A DNA stretch of 64,000 nucleotides from Woeseia sp037968755 (lineage in GTDB: Bacteria; Pseudomonadota; Gammaproteobacteria; Steroidobacterales; Woeseiaceae): NCBI GenBank assembly GCA_037968755.1, contig JBBKWB010000005.1, positions 31,592-95,591 of the forward strand, given 5' to 3'. Numbering within the stretch: position 1 is the stretch's first letter; each line of letters begins with the position of its first letter. Shown in pieces: positions 35,836 through 45,272 of the stretch. Made by a program: the position numbers and the translations under genes. The notes under the pieces are model-generated. The model worked only from the letters and a program-made list of their open reading frames with translations. It was not told where the DNA came from and ran no database searches.

Positions 35836-37176
35836 TCAGCGGCTGCGGTTGAATTGCAGCCTTTGGCCCGCTATCTCGCCCGTCAAGCGGCCACCTTGCC
35901 AGACGATAGCACCGTTGACGATGGTCGCGTCGATACTGCTGCCAAAAGTCTGGCCTTCGAACGGTGACCAGTGCACCTTACACAGCAGATTTGATTGGCT
36001 GACAGTATGTGGGCGCGCGGTGTTTACCAGTGCAAGGTCCGCATAGTAGCCCTCACGTAGATATCCGCGTTCCTGCACGCCAAAGATATCCGCAACCGCG
36101 TGCGAGGTCTTGTCCACCAGTTTCTCGATACTGAAATGACCTTGCGCTGACAAATCGAACAGCACCTGCAGCGCATGCTGCACCAGGGGCAAGCCGGCGG
36201 GCGACTTGAAGTACATCCGACGCTTTTCGTTTGCTGTGTGCGGCGCATGATCGGTAGCAATGATATCGATACGGTCTTCTGCGACAGCCTTGAGTAGCGC
36301 TTCGCGATCTTCTGCCTTCTTGATGGCAGGATTGCACTTGATGCGCGCGCCGAGATCCGCGTATCGACTCTCATCAAACCAGAGGTGATGCACACAGACC
36401 TCCGCGGTAATGCGCTTCTCGCTGCGGTGGCCGCGGCTGAACAGCCCCATTTCGATCGCCGTTGTCAGGTGCAGGACATGCAACAGCGCGTCGTGACGTC
36501 GGGCCAGGTCTGTAGCCAGGCTGGATGAGGTCAGGCAAGCAGATGCGGAGCGGATATTCGGGTGCTCGGACATGGGTACGTCGTCCCCGTATTCCGCTTT
36601 GGCCCGTGCTTCATTGTCCCAGATGGTCGGCGAGTGCTCGCAATGCGTCAGTATGATCACCGGCGCGTGCTCGAATATCAGCTCAAGAGCAGCCGCATCG
36701 TCAACCAGCATGTCGCCTGTCGATGCGCCCATGAACACCTTGATGCCGCATGCCTCGTTCAGTTTCAGCGCTTTGATGTCTTCGATGTTCCGATTGGTTG
36801 CGCCAAGATAGAATCCGTAATTGGCACTGCAGCGATCGGCCGCGAGAGCATATTTGTCCGCAAGTATCTTGCTGGTAGTGGTTAACGGATTCACGTTCGG
36901 CATATCCATGAAACTCGTTATGCCGCCGGCGACCGCCGCCGCCGATTCAGTGGCAAGATTACCCTTGGTGACCAGGCCGGGCTCACGAAAATGCACCTGA
37001 TCATCAATCATCCCGGGAATCAGGTAGCGTCCGGCCGCGTCCAGAACGTTGCCGTTCTCCGGCACTGGAATACTGGCCGCAATTTTTTCAATGCGCTCAC
37101 CGCGTATCAGCAAATCGCCTTCGGTGGTTGCGCCTTCATTGACCAGCTTTGCGTTTTTTATCAGCAGTGTTTTCAT
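35836..37176 (-). CDS. Dihydroorotase (class I-like)
   Basis: 446 residues of the amidohydrolase fold. Metal site: IDDQVHFREPG (58-68), where the usual first His of HxH is Gln60, as also seen in a Bacteroidetes-like dihydroorotase group; the Lys of GIKVFMGAS should be the carbamylated bridge. The later His in LTHCEHS and VLHLTTA and Asp in ATDHAPHT are present. The C-terminus returns to the beta-sandwich (VNGAIVWQGG). It would catalyse carbamoyl-aspartate to dihydroorotate in pyrimidine synthesis; hydantoinase or allantoinase activity is the alternative. It follows pip in the leftward run with 11 bases between. Confidence 0.85.
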   Translation of the reverse strand: MKTLLIKNAKLVNEGATTEGDLLIRGERIEKIAASIPVPENGNVLDAAGRYLIPGMIDDQVHFREPGLVTKGNLATESAAAVAGGITSFMDMPNVNPLTTTSKILADKYALAADRCSANYGFYLGATNRNIEDIKALKLNEACGIKVFMGASTGDMLVDDAAALELIFEHAPVIILTHCEHSPTIWDNEARAKAEYGDDVPMSEHPNIRSASACLTSSSLATDLARRHDALLHVLHLTTAIEMGLFSRGHRSEKRITAEVCVHHLWFDESRYADLGARIKCNPAIKKAEDREALLKAVAEDRIDIIATDHAPHTANEKRRMYFKSPAGLPLVQHALQVLFDLSAQGHFSIEKLVDKTSHAVADIFGVQERGYLREGYYADLALVNTARPHTVSQSNLLCKVHWSPFEGQTFGSSIDATIVNGAIVWQGGRLTGEIAGQRLQFNRSR

Positions 37177-37187
37177 AATGCTCGTAG

Positions 37188-38144
37188 TCAGGCGAATGTA
37201 TCAGTAGCCATCACCAGTTCGTGGGTGATGCCAGGCTCAAATGCCGAATGGCCCGCGTCCGGCACAATCTTGAGGCGTGCCTCCGGCCATGCCCGTGACA
37301 ATTCAAATGCGGTCTCCGCAGGGCAAAGTACATCATATCGACCGTGCACAAGAAATGCAGGAATGCCACGAACCTTGCCGATGTCGCGCAGCAACTGATT
37401 CTCGTCAAGGAAGCAATTGTTTACGAAGTAGTGGCACTCGATGCGCGCGATCGCGAGAGCCATCGCATCAGCTCCGAACGCTGCCGCTACTTCCGGGCTG
37501 GGCAGCAACTGGCTGCTTGAGCCTTCCCAGATGGACCAGGCTTTTGCGGCGGCAAGTCGCACCGCAGCATCGTCACCGGTTAGCCGCCGATGGTAAGCAT
37601 GCAACAAATCGCCATGCTCGGATTTCGGGATGGGCCGCAGAAACTCCTGATAGCCATCGGGGAATATCCGGCTCGTCCCTTCCTGGTAGAGCCACTGCAC
37701 TTCTCGCGGCCTTCCTAAGAAAATGCCACGTAACACTAATTCCGTAACGTGTTCCGGATGCCGCTCGGCATAAGCCAGCGCCAGCGTGCTGCCCCAGGAG
37801 CCACCGAACACCTGCCAGCGCTTGATCTGCAGCGCCGCGCGCAGTACCTCGATATCCGCAACAAGATCCCAGGTTGTATTGTGCTGCAGACTCGCTGCCG
37901 GTCGGCTGCGGCCACAACCACGTTGATCAAACAAGACGATGCGATAGACATCCGGATTGAAAAATCGGCGCATCTTGGCCGTGCAGCCGCCGCCCGGCCC
38001 GCCATGCAGAAAAACCACCGGTTTACCACTCGGATTCCCGGATTCCTCGTAGTACAGTTCATGCTCATCACCAACCTTGAGCCAACCGCTGTGGTTCAGC
38101 TCAATGTCGGGATAAAGGCTACGCCTGCCGTCCTTATCGCTCAT
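37188..38144 (-). CDS. pip: Prolyl aminopeptidase
   Basis: 318 residues, the standard length. Alpha/beta-hydrolase fold: oxyanion loop VVFLHGGPGGGC, LFDQRGCGRSRP, nucleophile elbow GGSWGSTLALAYA with the catalytic Ser, then VHGRYDVLCPAETA with Asp and DAGHSAFEP with His. DQRGxGRS is diagnostic of the iminopeptidase group. It removes N-terminal Pro from peptides in the cytosol. It starts at ATG 38144, is divergent from the M16 peptidase, and is followed closely by the dihydroorotase gene. Confidence 0.95.
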   Translation of the reverse strand: MSDKDGRRSLYPDIELNHSGWLKVGDEHELYYEESGNPSGKPVVFLHGGPGGGCTAKMRRFFNPDVYRIVLFDQRGCGRSRPAASLQHNTTWDLVADIEVLRAALQIKRWQVFGGSWGSTLALAYAERHPEHVTELVLRGIFLGRPREVQWLYQEGTSRIFPDGYQEFLRPIPKSEHGDLLHAYHRRLTGDDAAVRLAAAKAWSIWEGSSSQLLPSPEVAAAFGADAMALAIARIECHYFVNNCFLDENQLLRDIGKVRGIPAFLVHGRYDVLCPAETAFELSRAWPEARLKIVPDAGHSAFEPGITHELVMATDTFA

Positions 38145-38300
38145 TGATTCTCCAGGGTTAGATTCATTGATGTTGCCACAGGCGTCGCCGACTACGCTTT
38201 CCCTGCTGCGTGCGGGAACCTTACAAAGCTTGCTCAGTCTCTAGCAGGCATATCCGGCAACGCAATGCGCGTTGCAACCGAATTTCAGAAAGGCACCGTT

Positions 38301-41054
38301 ATGACCACGTTCAAGTCTCGATATTCCGCTCTCTTTGCAATTTTGGCCGCGGTGGCCATCGCAATTTTTGGCACGGCAAATTTGCAGGCTGCAGAGAATG
38401 TAGAAATTGCTTACAGCGAGTATACGCTCGACAACGGTCTGCGTCTGATCGTGCATGAAGATCACAAAGCACCCATAGTCGCGGTCAATCTGTGGTATCA
38501 CGTGGGCTCGAAAAACGAGAAGCGAGGAAAAACCGGATTCGCGCACCTCTTCGAGCACCTGATGTTCAATGGCAGCGAAAACTATAACGACGAGTACTTC
38601 AAGCCGTTCGAGAAAGTGGGTGCGACCAGCATGAACGGCACAACGTATTTCGACCGCACCAACTATTTTCAGAACGTCCCGACAACTGCGCTTGATATGG
38701 CGCTGTGGATGGAATCGGACCGTATGGGGCATCTGCTTGGCGTCGTCAGCCAGGAGCGTCTGGACGAGCAGCGTGGCGTTGTCCAGAACGAAAAGCGCCA
38801 GGGTGACAACCAGCCCTACGGCACAGCCGACTACCACTTGCTGAGCGGCATATTCCCGTCGGACCACCCTTACTCGTGGAGCACGATCGGCTCGATGGAA
38901 GACCTGAACGCCGCCAGCCTTGAGGACGTGCATGAATGGTTCAAAACGTACTACGGCCCAAACAATGCCGTGCTCGTTATCGCCGGTGACGTCAATCCGG
39001 ATGAGGTCCGCAAGAAAGTAGAAACCTATTTCGGCGATATCCCGCCGGGCCCGCCCATTGCCAAATTCGAGCGCTGGACGATTCAACTGGCAGAAGACAA
39101 GCGGGAAGTGATCCAGGATCGCGTTCCACAGGCTCGTCTTTACAAGGCCTGGGGTGGCCCGGAATTCCGCGCTGAAGACGCGGATATGTTGCAGCTCGCC
39201 GATGCTGTCCTGACGTTGGGGAAAACCTCGCGCCTGTACCAGCGACTTGTCTATGAAGACCAGATTGCCACGGACGTGGGCGCTTACCAGTTTGCCGGCG
39301 ATATCGGCGGCTTCTATCAAATACAGGCGACCGTGCAACCGGGCGGCGACCTCAAAGCGGTGGAGCGGGCGATCGACGAAGAAGTCAGTCGACTGCTGCG
39401 TGACGGTCCCACGAAAGACGAACTTGATCGCGCGATAACCCAGATTAAAGCCAGTCTGATTCGCGGCCTCGAGCAAGTTGGTGGTTTCGGTGGCAAATCC
39501 GACATCCTTGCCGAAAACGCGGTCTACGCCGGCGATCCCGGCTTTTACCGCACCTCGCTCGAGCGGCTCGACAATGCAACGCCGGCCAAGGTCCGCGACG
39601 CCGCGCGGCGTTGGCTGCAAGCCGGCAGTTACACGCTGGAAGTGCAGCCGTTTCCGGCATTGCAAGCGACCGGCCCCGGTGCCGATCGCACAGCGGTTCC
39701 AGAACCGGAGTCCTTTCCTGAGGTCAGCTTCACCGATTTCGAACGCGGCAACCTGAAGAACGGCATGGAGTTGATCGTTGCCCACCGTAGTGCCGTGCCG
39801 GTCGTGAACTTCGCACTGCAATTTGACTCCGGCTATGCCTCGGACCAGTTTGCGGAACCCGGTACCGCGAGCCTGGCGATGGCGATGCTGGACGAGGGCA
39901 CGAAACGACGCAGCGCACTGGAAATAAGTGATGAGGCCGCGCGGCTGGGCGCACGAATCGGCGCGGGTTCCGGTATTGATGCCGCTTCTGTCAGTTTGAG
40001 CAGCCTCAGCGAAAACCTGGACGCATCGCTGGATCTGTACGCCGATATGATCTTGCATCCCGAATTTCCGGTCAGTGAACTCGAACGCCTGCGCAAGCAG
40101 CGCCTTGCACAGATTCAGCAGGAAAAAACCCGCCCGGTAGGTCTTGCGCTGCGAATATTTCCGGCGCTGCTGTACGGCGACAATCATGCTTATTCTTTGC
40201 CGCTGACTGGCTCCGGCACTGAGGAATCAGTCGCCCGAATTGACCGCAACACGCTGGTAAAATGGCATCGCGACTGGTTCAAGCCGAACAATGCAACGAT
40301 GATTGTTGTTGGCGATACAACGATGGCCGAAATCAAGCCAAAGCTTGAACGGCTGTTCGCTGGCTGGAAGCCCGGCGACGTGCCGCGCAAAAATATTGCC
40401 GAAGTGCCACTACGGGATAAACAGCATGTCTACCTGATCGACCGGCCAGGCGCGACCCAGTCTATTATTTTTGCCGGCAATGTGGCGCCCGGTGCTGGCA
40501 GCGGCAACGAGATTGCCGTGGAGACCATGAATGAGATTCTCGGAGGCTCATTCACTTCGCGACTGAACATGAACCTGCGCGAAGACAAACACTGGGCGTA
40601 TGGCGCTTTTACGTTCATGTACGACACCCGTGGTCAGCGACCGTTTATTGCTTATGCGCCAGTACAAACGGATAAAACCAAGGAATCGATGGCCGAAATC
40701 AGCCGTGAACTGTCAGAGTTCCTTGGCGACAACCCAGCGGACAGCGACGAACTGGATAAGGTAAAGGCAAACAATACGCTGAGCCTGCCGGGTCGCTGGG
40801 AAACCTCTGCCGCGGTTATGCGCGACATTAACGAGATTGTCACCTTTGGCCTTGATGACGACTATTGGGACGGTTATGCCGAGCGTGTCCGCGGGCTCTC
40901 TCTGGCCGAAGTGAATACTGCCGCCAAAGCCATCGTCAAACCCGAGAACATGATCTGGGTCGTAGTGGGTGATCGGGCAGAGATTGAAAGCCGCATCCGC
41001 GAACTGGAGCTCGGCGACATCACTTTGCTCGACGCGGACGGCAATCCCCTCTAA
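38301..41054 (+). CDS. Secreted M16-family zinc metallopeptidase, two-domain
   Basis: 917 residues from ATG 38301; the frame extends to 38265 but the signal peptide (YSALFAILAAVAIAIFGTANLQA) fits the later start. The N-terminal half has the inverted zinc motif HLFEHLMF (His-x2-Glu-His) with the downstream Glu in VVQNEKRQGDNQPYG. The second half repeats the fold (LIVAHRSAVPVVNFALQF, SLSSLSENLDASLDLYADM) without a zinc motif, as in other periplasmic two-domain M16 proteins. It degrades peptides in the periplasm or outer membrane, likely as a clam-shaped monomer. Confidence 0.93.
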   Translation: MTTFKSRYSALFAILAAVAIAIFGTANLQAAENVEIAYSEYTLDNGLRLIVHEDHKAPIVAVNLWYHVGSKNEKRGKTGFAHLFEHLMFNGSENYNDEYFKPFEKVGATSMNGTTYFDRTNYFQNVPTTALDMALWMESDRMGHLLGVVSQERLDEQRGVVQNEKRQGDNQPYGTADYHLLSGIFPSDHPYSWSTIGSMEDLNAASLEDVHEWFKTYYGPNNAVLVIAGDVNPDEVRKKVETYFGDIPPGPPIAKFERWTIQLAEDKREVIQDRVPQARLYKAWGGPEFRAEDADMLQLADAVLTLGKTSRLYQRLVYEDQIATDVGAYQFAGDIGGFYQIQATVQPGGDLKAVERAIDEEVSRLLRDGPTKDELDRAITQIKASLIRGLEQVGGFGGKSDILAENAVYAGDPGFYRTSLERLDNATPAKVRDAARRWLQAGSYTLEVQPFPALQATGPGADRTAVPEPESFPEVSFTDFERGNLKNGMELIVAHRSAVPVVNFALQFDSGYASDQFAEPGTASLAMAMLDEGTKRRSALEISDEAARLGARIGAGSGIDAASVSLSSLSENLDASLDLYADMILHPEFPVSELERLRKQRLAQIQQEKTRPVGLALRIFPALLYGDNHAYSLPLTGSGTEESVARIDRNTLVKWHRDWFKPNNATMIVVGDTTMAEIKPKLERLFAGWKPGDVPRKNIAEVPLRDKQHVYLIDRPGATQSIIFAGNVAPGAGSGNEIAVETMNEILGGSFTSRLNMNLREDKHWAYGAFTFMYDTRGQRPFIAYAPVQTDKTKESMAEISRELSEFLGDNPADSDELDKVKANNTLSLPGRWETSAAVMRDINEIVTFGLDDDYWDGYAERVRGLSLAEVNTAAKAIVKPENMIWVVVGDRAEIESRIRELELGDITLLDADGNPL

Positions 41055-41065
41055 GCGGACTCGTT

Positions 41066-41100
41066 GACGCGGCACCGCAGAGACACTGCAGTGCCGCGTC
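41066..41100 (+). other. Strong hairpin after the M16 peptidase gene
   Basis: GACGCGGCAC (41066-41075) pairs with GTGCCGCGTC (41091-41100), and an inner GCAG/CTGC adds four pairs around a 5-base loop. It lies 11 bases after the stop codon. No T-run follows, so it may end transcription with help or protect the mRNA 3' end. Confidence 0.55.
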
Positions 41101-41201
41101 GCGTGATTGCTTGCAAGCGGAATCATTAGCTTTTCTGTTGCTGGCAATGCTGATGCGCTACCCTTCGTTGCACCTATCATGCAGCAACGAAACATGGCCG
41201 A

Positions 41202-42716
41202 ATGAAGCCGGAAGACTACCCCAGCAGGATTGCCAGCGCCGACATCTACTCTATTGCCGAGCGCACACCGCTCGACGCGGCGCCATTACTTAGCGAACGC
41301 TTGCGGAACCGGATATGGCTGAAGCGCGAAGATCTGCAGCCTATTTTTTCGTTTAAGTTGCGCGGCGCACTGAACAAGCTCAATCAGTTGCCCAAAGACC
41401 TGCTCGCGAAGGGGGTCATATGCAGCTCAGCCGGAAATCACGCTCAGGGCGTTGCGCTCGCCGCCAAACGCAAGAACGTGCGCGCGGTCATTGTGATGCC
41501 AGTTACAACTCCCAGCATCAAGGTTGCAGCCGTTCGCAGTCTCGGTGGCGAAATTATCCTGCATGGCGACAATTACGATGCGGCATTCAGCCACGCCAAG
41601 CAGCTTGAAGAGAAGCTTGGACTGACATTCATTCATCCGTTCGACGATCCGGATGTCATTGCCGGCCAGGGCACTATCGGCAAAGAGCTGCTGGAACAAT
41701 GCAGCAGCCTGCCCGATGCTGTATTTGTTCCCATCGGCGGTGGCGGCTTGATCGCGGGGATTGCAGCGTGGATCAAAGCGCACGCACCGTCTGTCCGAAT
41801 CATCGGCGTAGAGCCGGAGGACTCGGCGGGGATGCGGGCGTCGCTTGCCGCCGGTCATCCGGTTACTTTGGATCATGTCGGAATTTTTGCTGATGGTGTC
41901 GCGGTTCGTCGGGTAGGCGACGAGACTTTCAGACTGTGCCAGCAATTTATAGACGACATTGTCACGGTCGATACCGATCAGATCTGTGCTGCCGTTCAGG
42001 ACATCTACGAAGATACCCGCTCGATCGTGGAACCGGCCGGCGCGCTGGCCGTGGCGGGCATCAAGCAGTTCCTGGAGTCTTCCGTTGTGGAAGGCCAGAG
42101 TTTCGTTGCGATTAACGGCGGCGCGAATGTAAATTTTGACCGCCTGCGGCACATTGCCGAGCGCGCGGCAATCGGCGAGCAGCGCGAAATGCTGATGGCC
42201 GTCGAGATACCGGAGCAGCCGGGCAGCTTCCGCCGTTTTTGTGATGCGCTGGGGAAGCGCAGCGTAACTGAATTCAATTATCGCTACAGCGACAACAATC
42301 GCGCGCGCGTATTTGTAGGTGTCGAGCTGCGGCATGGCCGTGACGAACATCGCGAAGTAATCGACAGTATCGAAAAACTCGGCTACCCGGTTGTCGACCT
42401 AAGCAATAATGAGATGGCAAAAGTTCATGTACGCCACATGGTAGGAGGGCGCAGCCCGGGGTTAAGCGATGAACGTTTGTTCCGCTTCGAATTTCCTGAG
42501 CGACCCGGCGCGCTTGCCGCATTCCTCAATGCAATTGGCGAACGCTGGAATATCAGCTTGTTTCACTACCGCAACCACGGTTCTGACTACGGGCGAATTC
42601 TTGCCGGTATCCAGGTAGCCACCGACGCTGATGAGCTAGAGGTACATCTCGCTGAACTGGGCTATGCCCACTGGGAAGAAAGTGACAACCCGGCGTATCG
42701 CATGTTCCTGGACTGA
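41202..42716 (+). CDS. ilvA: Biosynthetic threonine ammonia-lyase
   Basis: 504 residues, the length of the two-ACT biosynthetic form. The PLP Lys is in FSFKLRGALNKL, the cofactor Ser/Asn loop is SSAGNHAQGVA, and the phosphate-binding glycine loop is GGGGLIAGIAAW. The C-terminus (about 325-504) holds two ACT-like regulatory segments (MLMAVEIPEQPGSFRRF and RLFRFEFPERPGALAAFL). It converts threonine to 2-oxobutyrate, the first step of isoleucine synthesis, and should be inhibited by isoleucine. No other ilv genes are adjacent. Confidence 0.95.
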   Translation: MKPEDYPSRIASADIYSIAERTPLDAAPLLSERLRNRIWLKREDLQPIFSFKLRGALNKLNQLPKDLLAKGVICSSAGNHAQGVALAAKRKNVRAVIVMPVTTPSIKVAAVRSLGGEIILHGDNYDAAFSHAKQLEEKLGLTFIHPFDDPDVIAGQGTIGKELLEQCSSLPDAVFVPIGGGGLIAGIAAWIKAHAPSVRIIGVEPEDSAGMRASLAAGHPVTLDHVGIFADGVAVRRVGDETFRLCQQFIDDIVTVDTDQICAAVQDIYEDTRSIVEPAGALAVAGIKQFLESSVVEGQSFVAINGGANVNFDRLRHIAERAAIGEQREMLMAVEIPEQPGSFRRFCDALGKRSVTEFNYRYSDNNRARVFVGVELRHGRDEHREVIDSIEKLGYPVVDLSNNEMAKVHVRHMVGGRSPGLSDERLFRFEFPERPGALAAFLNAIGERWNISLFHYRNHGSDYGRILAGIQVATDADELEVHLAELGYAHWEESDNPAYRMFLD

Positions 42717-42730
42717 TGCAACGCGACGCC

Positions 42731-43492
42731 TCAGTCGCGAAAACTGCTGTCCACGCGATCCAGCTTCCGCAACAATGCAGGCCAGGCCAGTTGTCCACCA
42801 AGTCCTTTGGTCACTTGCTCAACCTGCGCTTTGATGCCCTCAACAATGCGACCATCGACCTCGATGAGCTGTGCACCGGACGACTGCGCCATTATCTGGA
42901 TCTGACACGCTGACTCGAGAATGTACATTCCCAGGAATGCGTCGGGGATGTTGGCAGCGGCCACCAGTAAACCGTGATTTCGCAATATGAGGTTGCTGCC
43001 CTTGCCAAGATCGGCGACGAGGCGCGGCTTTTCTTCTTCGTTGAGAGCAACCCCCTCGTAGTCGTGATAGCCGATGGAGCTTAGCGGGAACAAGGAATTT
43101 TGCGACAACGGTCGCAGGCCGTCTTTTTGTGCAGAAACGGCAATGCCTGCACGTGTATGCGTATGCAATACGCAGGCAACGTCCGGTCGTGCCGCATGCA
43201 CGGCGCTGTGAATCGTAAATCCGGCAGGATTAATCGGATACGGCGAATCCAGAACCTTGTTGCCCTCCAGGTCCACCTTCACCAGGCTGCTTGCCGTCAT
43301 TTCCTCGAACAACAAGCCATAGGCGTTAATCAGGAAGTGCTCTTCCGGCCCCGGCACGCGCGCGGATATATGCGTGAACACAAGATCATCCCAGCCATGC
43401 ATGGCAATTAGCCGATAACAGGCGGCGAGATCCACGCGTGTTTGCCACTCTTCAGCGCTGACATCTGACCTTAAACTCGCAGTTGCATTCAT
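42731..43492 (-). CDS. Class II aldolase/adducin-family protein
   Basis: 253 residues. The family signature occurs in order: CYRLIAMHGWDDLVFTHISARV, NPAGFTIHSAVHAARPDVACVLHTHTRAGIAVS with the zinc His pair, and LILRNHGLLVAAANIPDAF with a further His. These are zinc-dependent aldolases or decarboxylases (fuculose-phosphate aldolase-like), but many members have unknown substrates. It is convergent with ilvA, 14 bases apart. No carbohydrate pathway genes are near. Confidence 0.9.
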   Translation of the reverse strand: MNATASLRSDVSAEEWQTRVDLAACYRLIAMHGWDDLVFTHISARVPGPEEHFLINAYGLLFEEMTASSLVKVDLEGNKVLDSPYPINPAGFTIHSAVHAARPDVACVLHTHTRAGIAVSAQKDGLRPLSQNSLFPLSSIGYHDYEGVALNEEEKPRLVADLGKGSNLILRNHGLLVAAANIPDAFLGMYILESACQIQIMAQSSGAQLIEVDGRIVEGIKAQVEQVTKGLGGQLAWPALLRKLDRVDSSFRD

Positions 43493-43697
43493 TGTGTCAC
43501 TCCCCTGTTAGCAAACCGATAGAGGCGATCACCACCGATTCTGCCGTCTTTGCACATATCCCGGCCATCAGCATGGTTACAACTGTAGGCCGATATCAGC
43601 ACTGCCATGCTTATGCGAATTTGTTTGCAACCAAATGCGTTGCCCGAGCATCACAATACTAACGCAAGACAGAATACGAATTGGGGCTGCTCGATAA

Positions 43698-43892
43698 ATG
43701 TACATGGCAGATCCCGGCTGGCTGACTGGAGTAGCAATAGCCGACAACACGGTAATTTGCGAATTCCGGAGTCCGGTCTGGACAGATTGGCGAGAGATGG
43801 TTGCTAAAGCGGAGAAAGCGACACAAGAAGATCCGCTGCGTCCCTTGCTGACAAGCCAAAAGTGCGGGGGCTACACAAAGAGGTACGCGTGA
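43698..43892 (+). CDS. Possible small protein upstream of a strong terminator
   Basis: 64 residues from ATG 43698 (ATG 43704 is possible). The sequence is not obviously low-complexity (DPGWLTGVAIADNTVICEF and WTDWREMVAKAEKA), but no ribosome-binding site or family was found. The only support is the rightward terminator 40 bases downstream, so the transcript may instead be a non-coding RNA. Confidence 0.3.
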   Translation: MYMADPGWLTGVAIADNTVICEFRSPVWTDWREMVAKAEKATQEDPLRPLLTSQKCGGYTKRYA

Positions 43893-43931
43893 CAAACTAA
43901 ACTTCCCTTATGCAGTTTGTTTCGTACTATT

Positions 43932-43961
43932 GACGGTGACTTCGGTCACCGTCTTTTTTTT
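43932..43961 (+). terminator. Rho-independent terminator with UUCG tetraloop
   Basis: GACGGTGAC (43932-43940), loop TTCG, GTCACCGTC (43945-43953), then eight T (43954-43961). The stem is perfect and the UUCG loop is very stable. On the other strand it is preceded, not followed, by the homopolymer run, so it serves a rightward transcript, and the only rightward frame before it is the small one at 43698-43892. Confidence 0.93.
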
Positions 43962-43970
43962 GCCTGCCGT

Positions 43971-44627
43971 TTAGTTAGCCGACCAGGCCTGTGCATGAAT
44001 ATGGCTGATCTTGTGGCCCTGGGTCATGCGATAAAACTGCCGAAGTTCGGACCAGTCAGCGTCATTGCCGGCAGCAAGGCGGCGTCGCAAACCGTGGCAA
44101 AAACGCGCTGCGTAGTCGTTCGCTGCCCGGTAACGCTCGAGCTGATCGGCATCAAGGTCAGGGTGAAAGCGAACGTCGTCAAACAGCCAGCCATGCAGTC
44201 GTTCGGCCAGTTCCACGTCATCCTGCTGCTGCGCGAGCAGCCAGGTGCTGACGAACTTGTCGACTTCAGCCTGCATTTCCAGTTCGAGCAAGGTGACGGC
44301 TTTTTCGTGTTCTGCGCTGAAGGCAAGGTAAGTGAAGTGACTTACGCCTTCGATCACCGTCCAGAGATCTTTCAGCTGCTCGGGCCGCAATGTCGTCAAG
44401 GGATCCTGTTTATCCAGTCGCTGCAGCATTTCCTGGTCCAGGTAAAGACTCAGAGCAATGCCTTGCTCGTCCTCGGTCAGCAGGACCGTTTCATCCGTGT
44501 CGTGCAGCAGCACATTAGCGCCGAGTAAGCGCGCGAGATTCGGGTCTGTAATCAGAAAGTCGTCTATGCAGTATCCGGTATCGGCCCCGTACAAATTGGT
44601 CAGCTGCGCCTGCAGTGAATTGAGCAT
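43971..44627 (-). CDS. Conserved protein of unknown function
   Basis: 218 residues, no signal or membrane segment. The sequence is acidic and helical: NSLQAQLTNLYGADTGYCIDDFLI, then LSLYLDQEMLQRLDKQDPL, and a Trp-rich C-terminal helical region ending HIHAQAWSAN. No enzyme motif is visible. It lies three bases after the next hypothetical gene (44631-45272), so the two are probably cotranscribed and act together. Confidence 0.75.
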   Translation of the reverse strand: MLNSLQAQLTNLYGADTGYCIDDFLITDPNLARLLGANVLLHDTDETVLLTEDEQGIALSLYLDQEMLQRLDKQDPLTTLRPEQLKDLWTVIEGVSHFTYLAFSAEHEKAVTLLELEMQAEVDKFVSTWLLAQQQDDVELAERLHGWLFDDVRFHPDLDADQLERYRAANDYAARFCHGLRRRLAAGNDADWSELRQFYRMTQGHKISHIHAQAWSAN

Positions 44628-44630
44628 CTG

Positions 44631-45272
44631 TCAGTGACGCCGCAACAGGGATTGTTCCATTGGTGTAACGCCATGCTGGCGCAACAAGGCGGCGGCGCGC
44701 TTGCTACCGGTCTTTAGCCAAACCTCGTACGTGCGCAGCAGGTCAAGATCAGAGTTGCATTGTGCGCCGTCGCGCACCTCGTTAAGCAGGTCGACGACTA
44801 TCTGAAATTTTCGTGCCAGCTCCTCGTACACCGCCGCAAGTGCGCGCCCGCGTACCGTACCCCTGATCTCATCGGACAGGGAGCCGTAGGCCGTACCGCC
44901 CATCTGGATGTAATAGTCGAGATCCACCAGTCGATGCGCGAGGCTGTTGGCAAAGAAGCCCGAAATGAATAGCGCCACGTCGCCAATGCGTTGTAAGGAT
45001 GCACTGCGTTCCGCAGCAGTTTGTGCTTCCGTTGCATCGAGCAACATCAATGCCAATGGTTTGAGCCCGTAGACCTCGCCGCTATCCTCGTAAAGATCTT
45101 CCGAACGGGAGAACAAGGTGAGCAGATTGACGACGTAGTGGGTCGTGTGAGTGTCGAACTGCACACCCTGATTGGCGATCGCATCGTCAATGGAGTCGCG
45201 AAAAAATTCGCGAAGATCGTGCACCGCCATTACGCTCCGGTCGGAGCCCTTCTTTGCCGACTGTTTCGTCAT
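44631..45272 (-). CDS. Conserved protein of unknown function
   Basis: 213 residues from ATG 45272 (AAGGAAG upstream; the frame to 45422 has a Cys-rich, non-conserved start). Helical and soluble: VMAVHDLREFFRDSIDDAI, HYVVNLLTLFSRSEDLYED, LFISGFFANSLAHRL, and a C-terminal VWLKTGSKRAAALLRQHG. No known motif was recognised. It is the first gene of a two-gene unit with 43971-44627. Confidence 0.75.
   Translation of the reverse strand: MTKQSAKKGSDRSVMAVHDLREFFRDSIDDAIANQGVQFDTHTTHYVVNLLTLFSRSEDLYEDSGEVYGLKPLALMLLDATEAQTAAERSASLQRIGDVALFISGFFANSLAHRLVDLDYYIQMGGTAYGSLSDEIRGTVRGRALAAVYEELARKFQIVVDLLNEVRDGAQCNSDLDLLRTYEVWLKTGSKRAAALLRQHGVTPMEQSLLRRH

Larger units (their letters stand above)
43493..43970. 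other. 478-base gap with a possible small gene and a terminator
   Basis: The gap between the leftward aldolase gene and the leftward gene ending at 43971 contains one short rightward frame (43698-43892) and a clear rightward terminator (43932-43961). The first 200 bases are AT-richer and probably hold the aldolase promoter, although no good -35/-10 pair was found. A rightward transcript must exist for the terminator to act on. Confidence 0.6.

Noticed and set aside
38241..40187. 648-residue leftward frame opposite the M16 peptidase
   Set aside because: It is antisense to a well-supported peptidase gene, has no family motifs, and reads as the complement of the codon pattern of the real gene.
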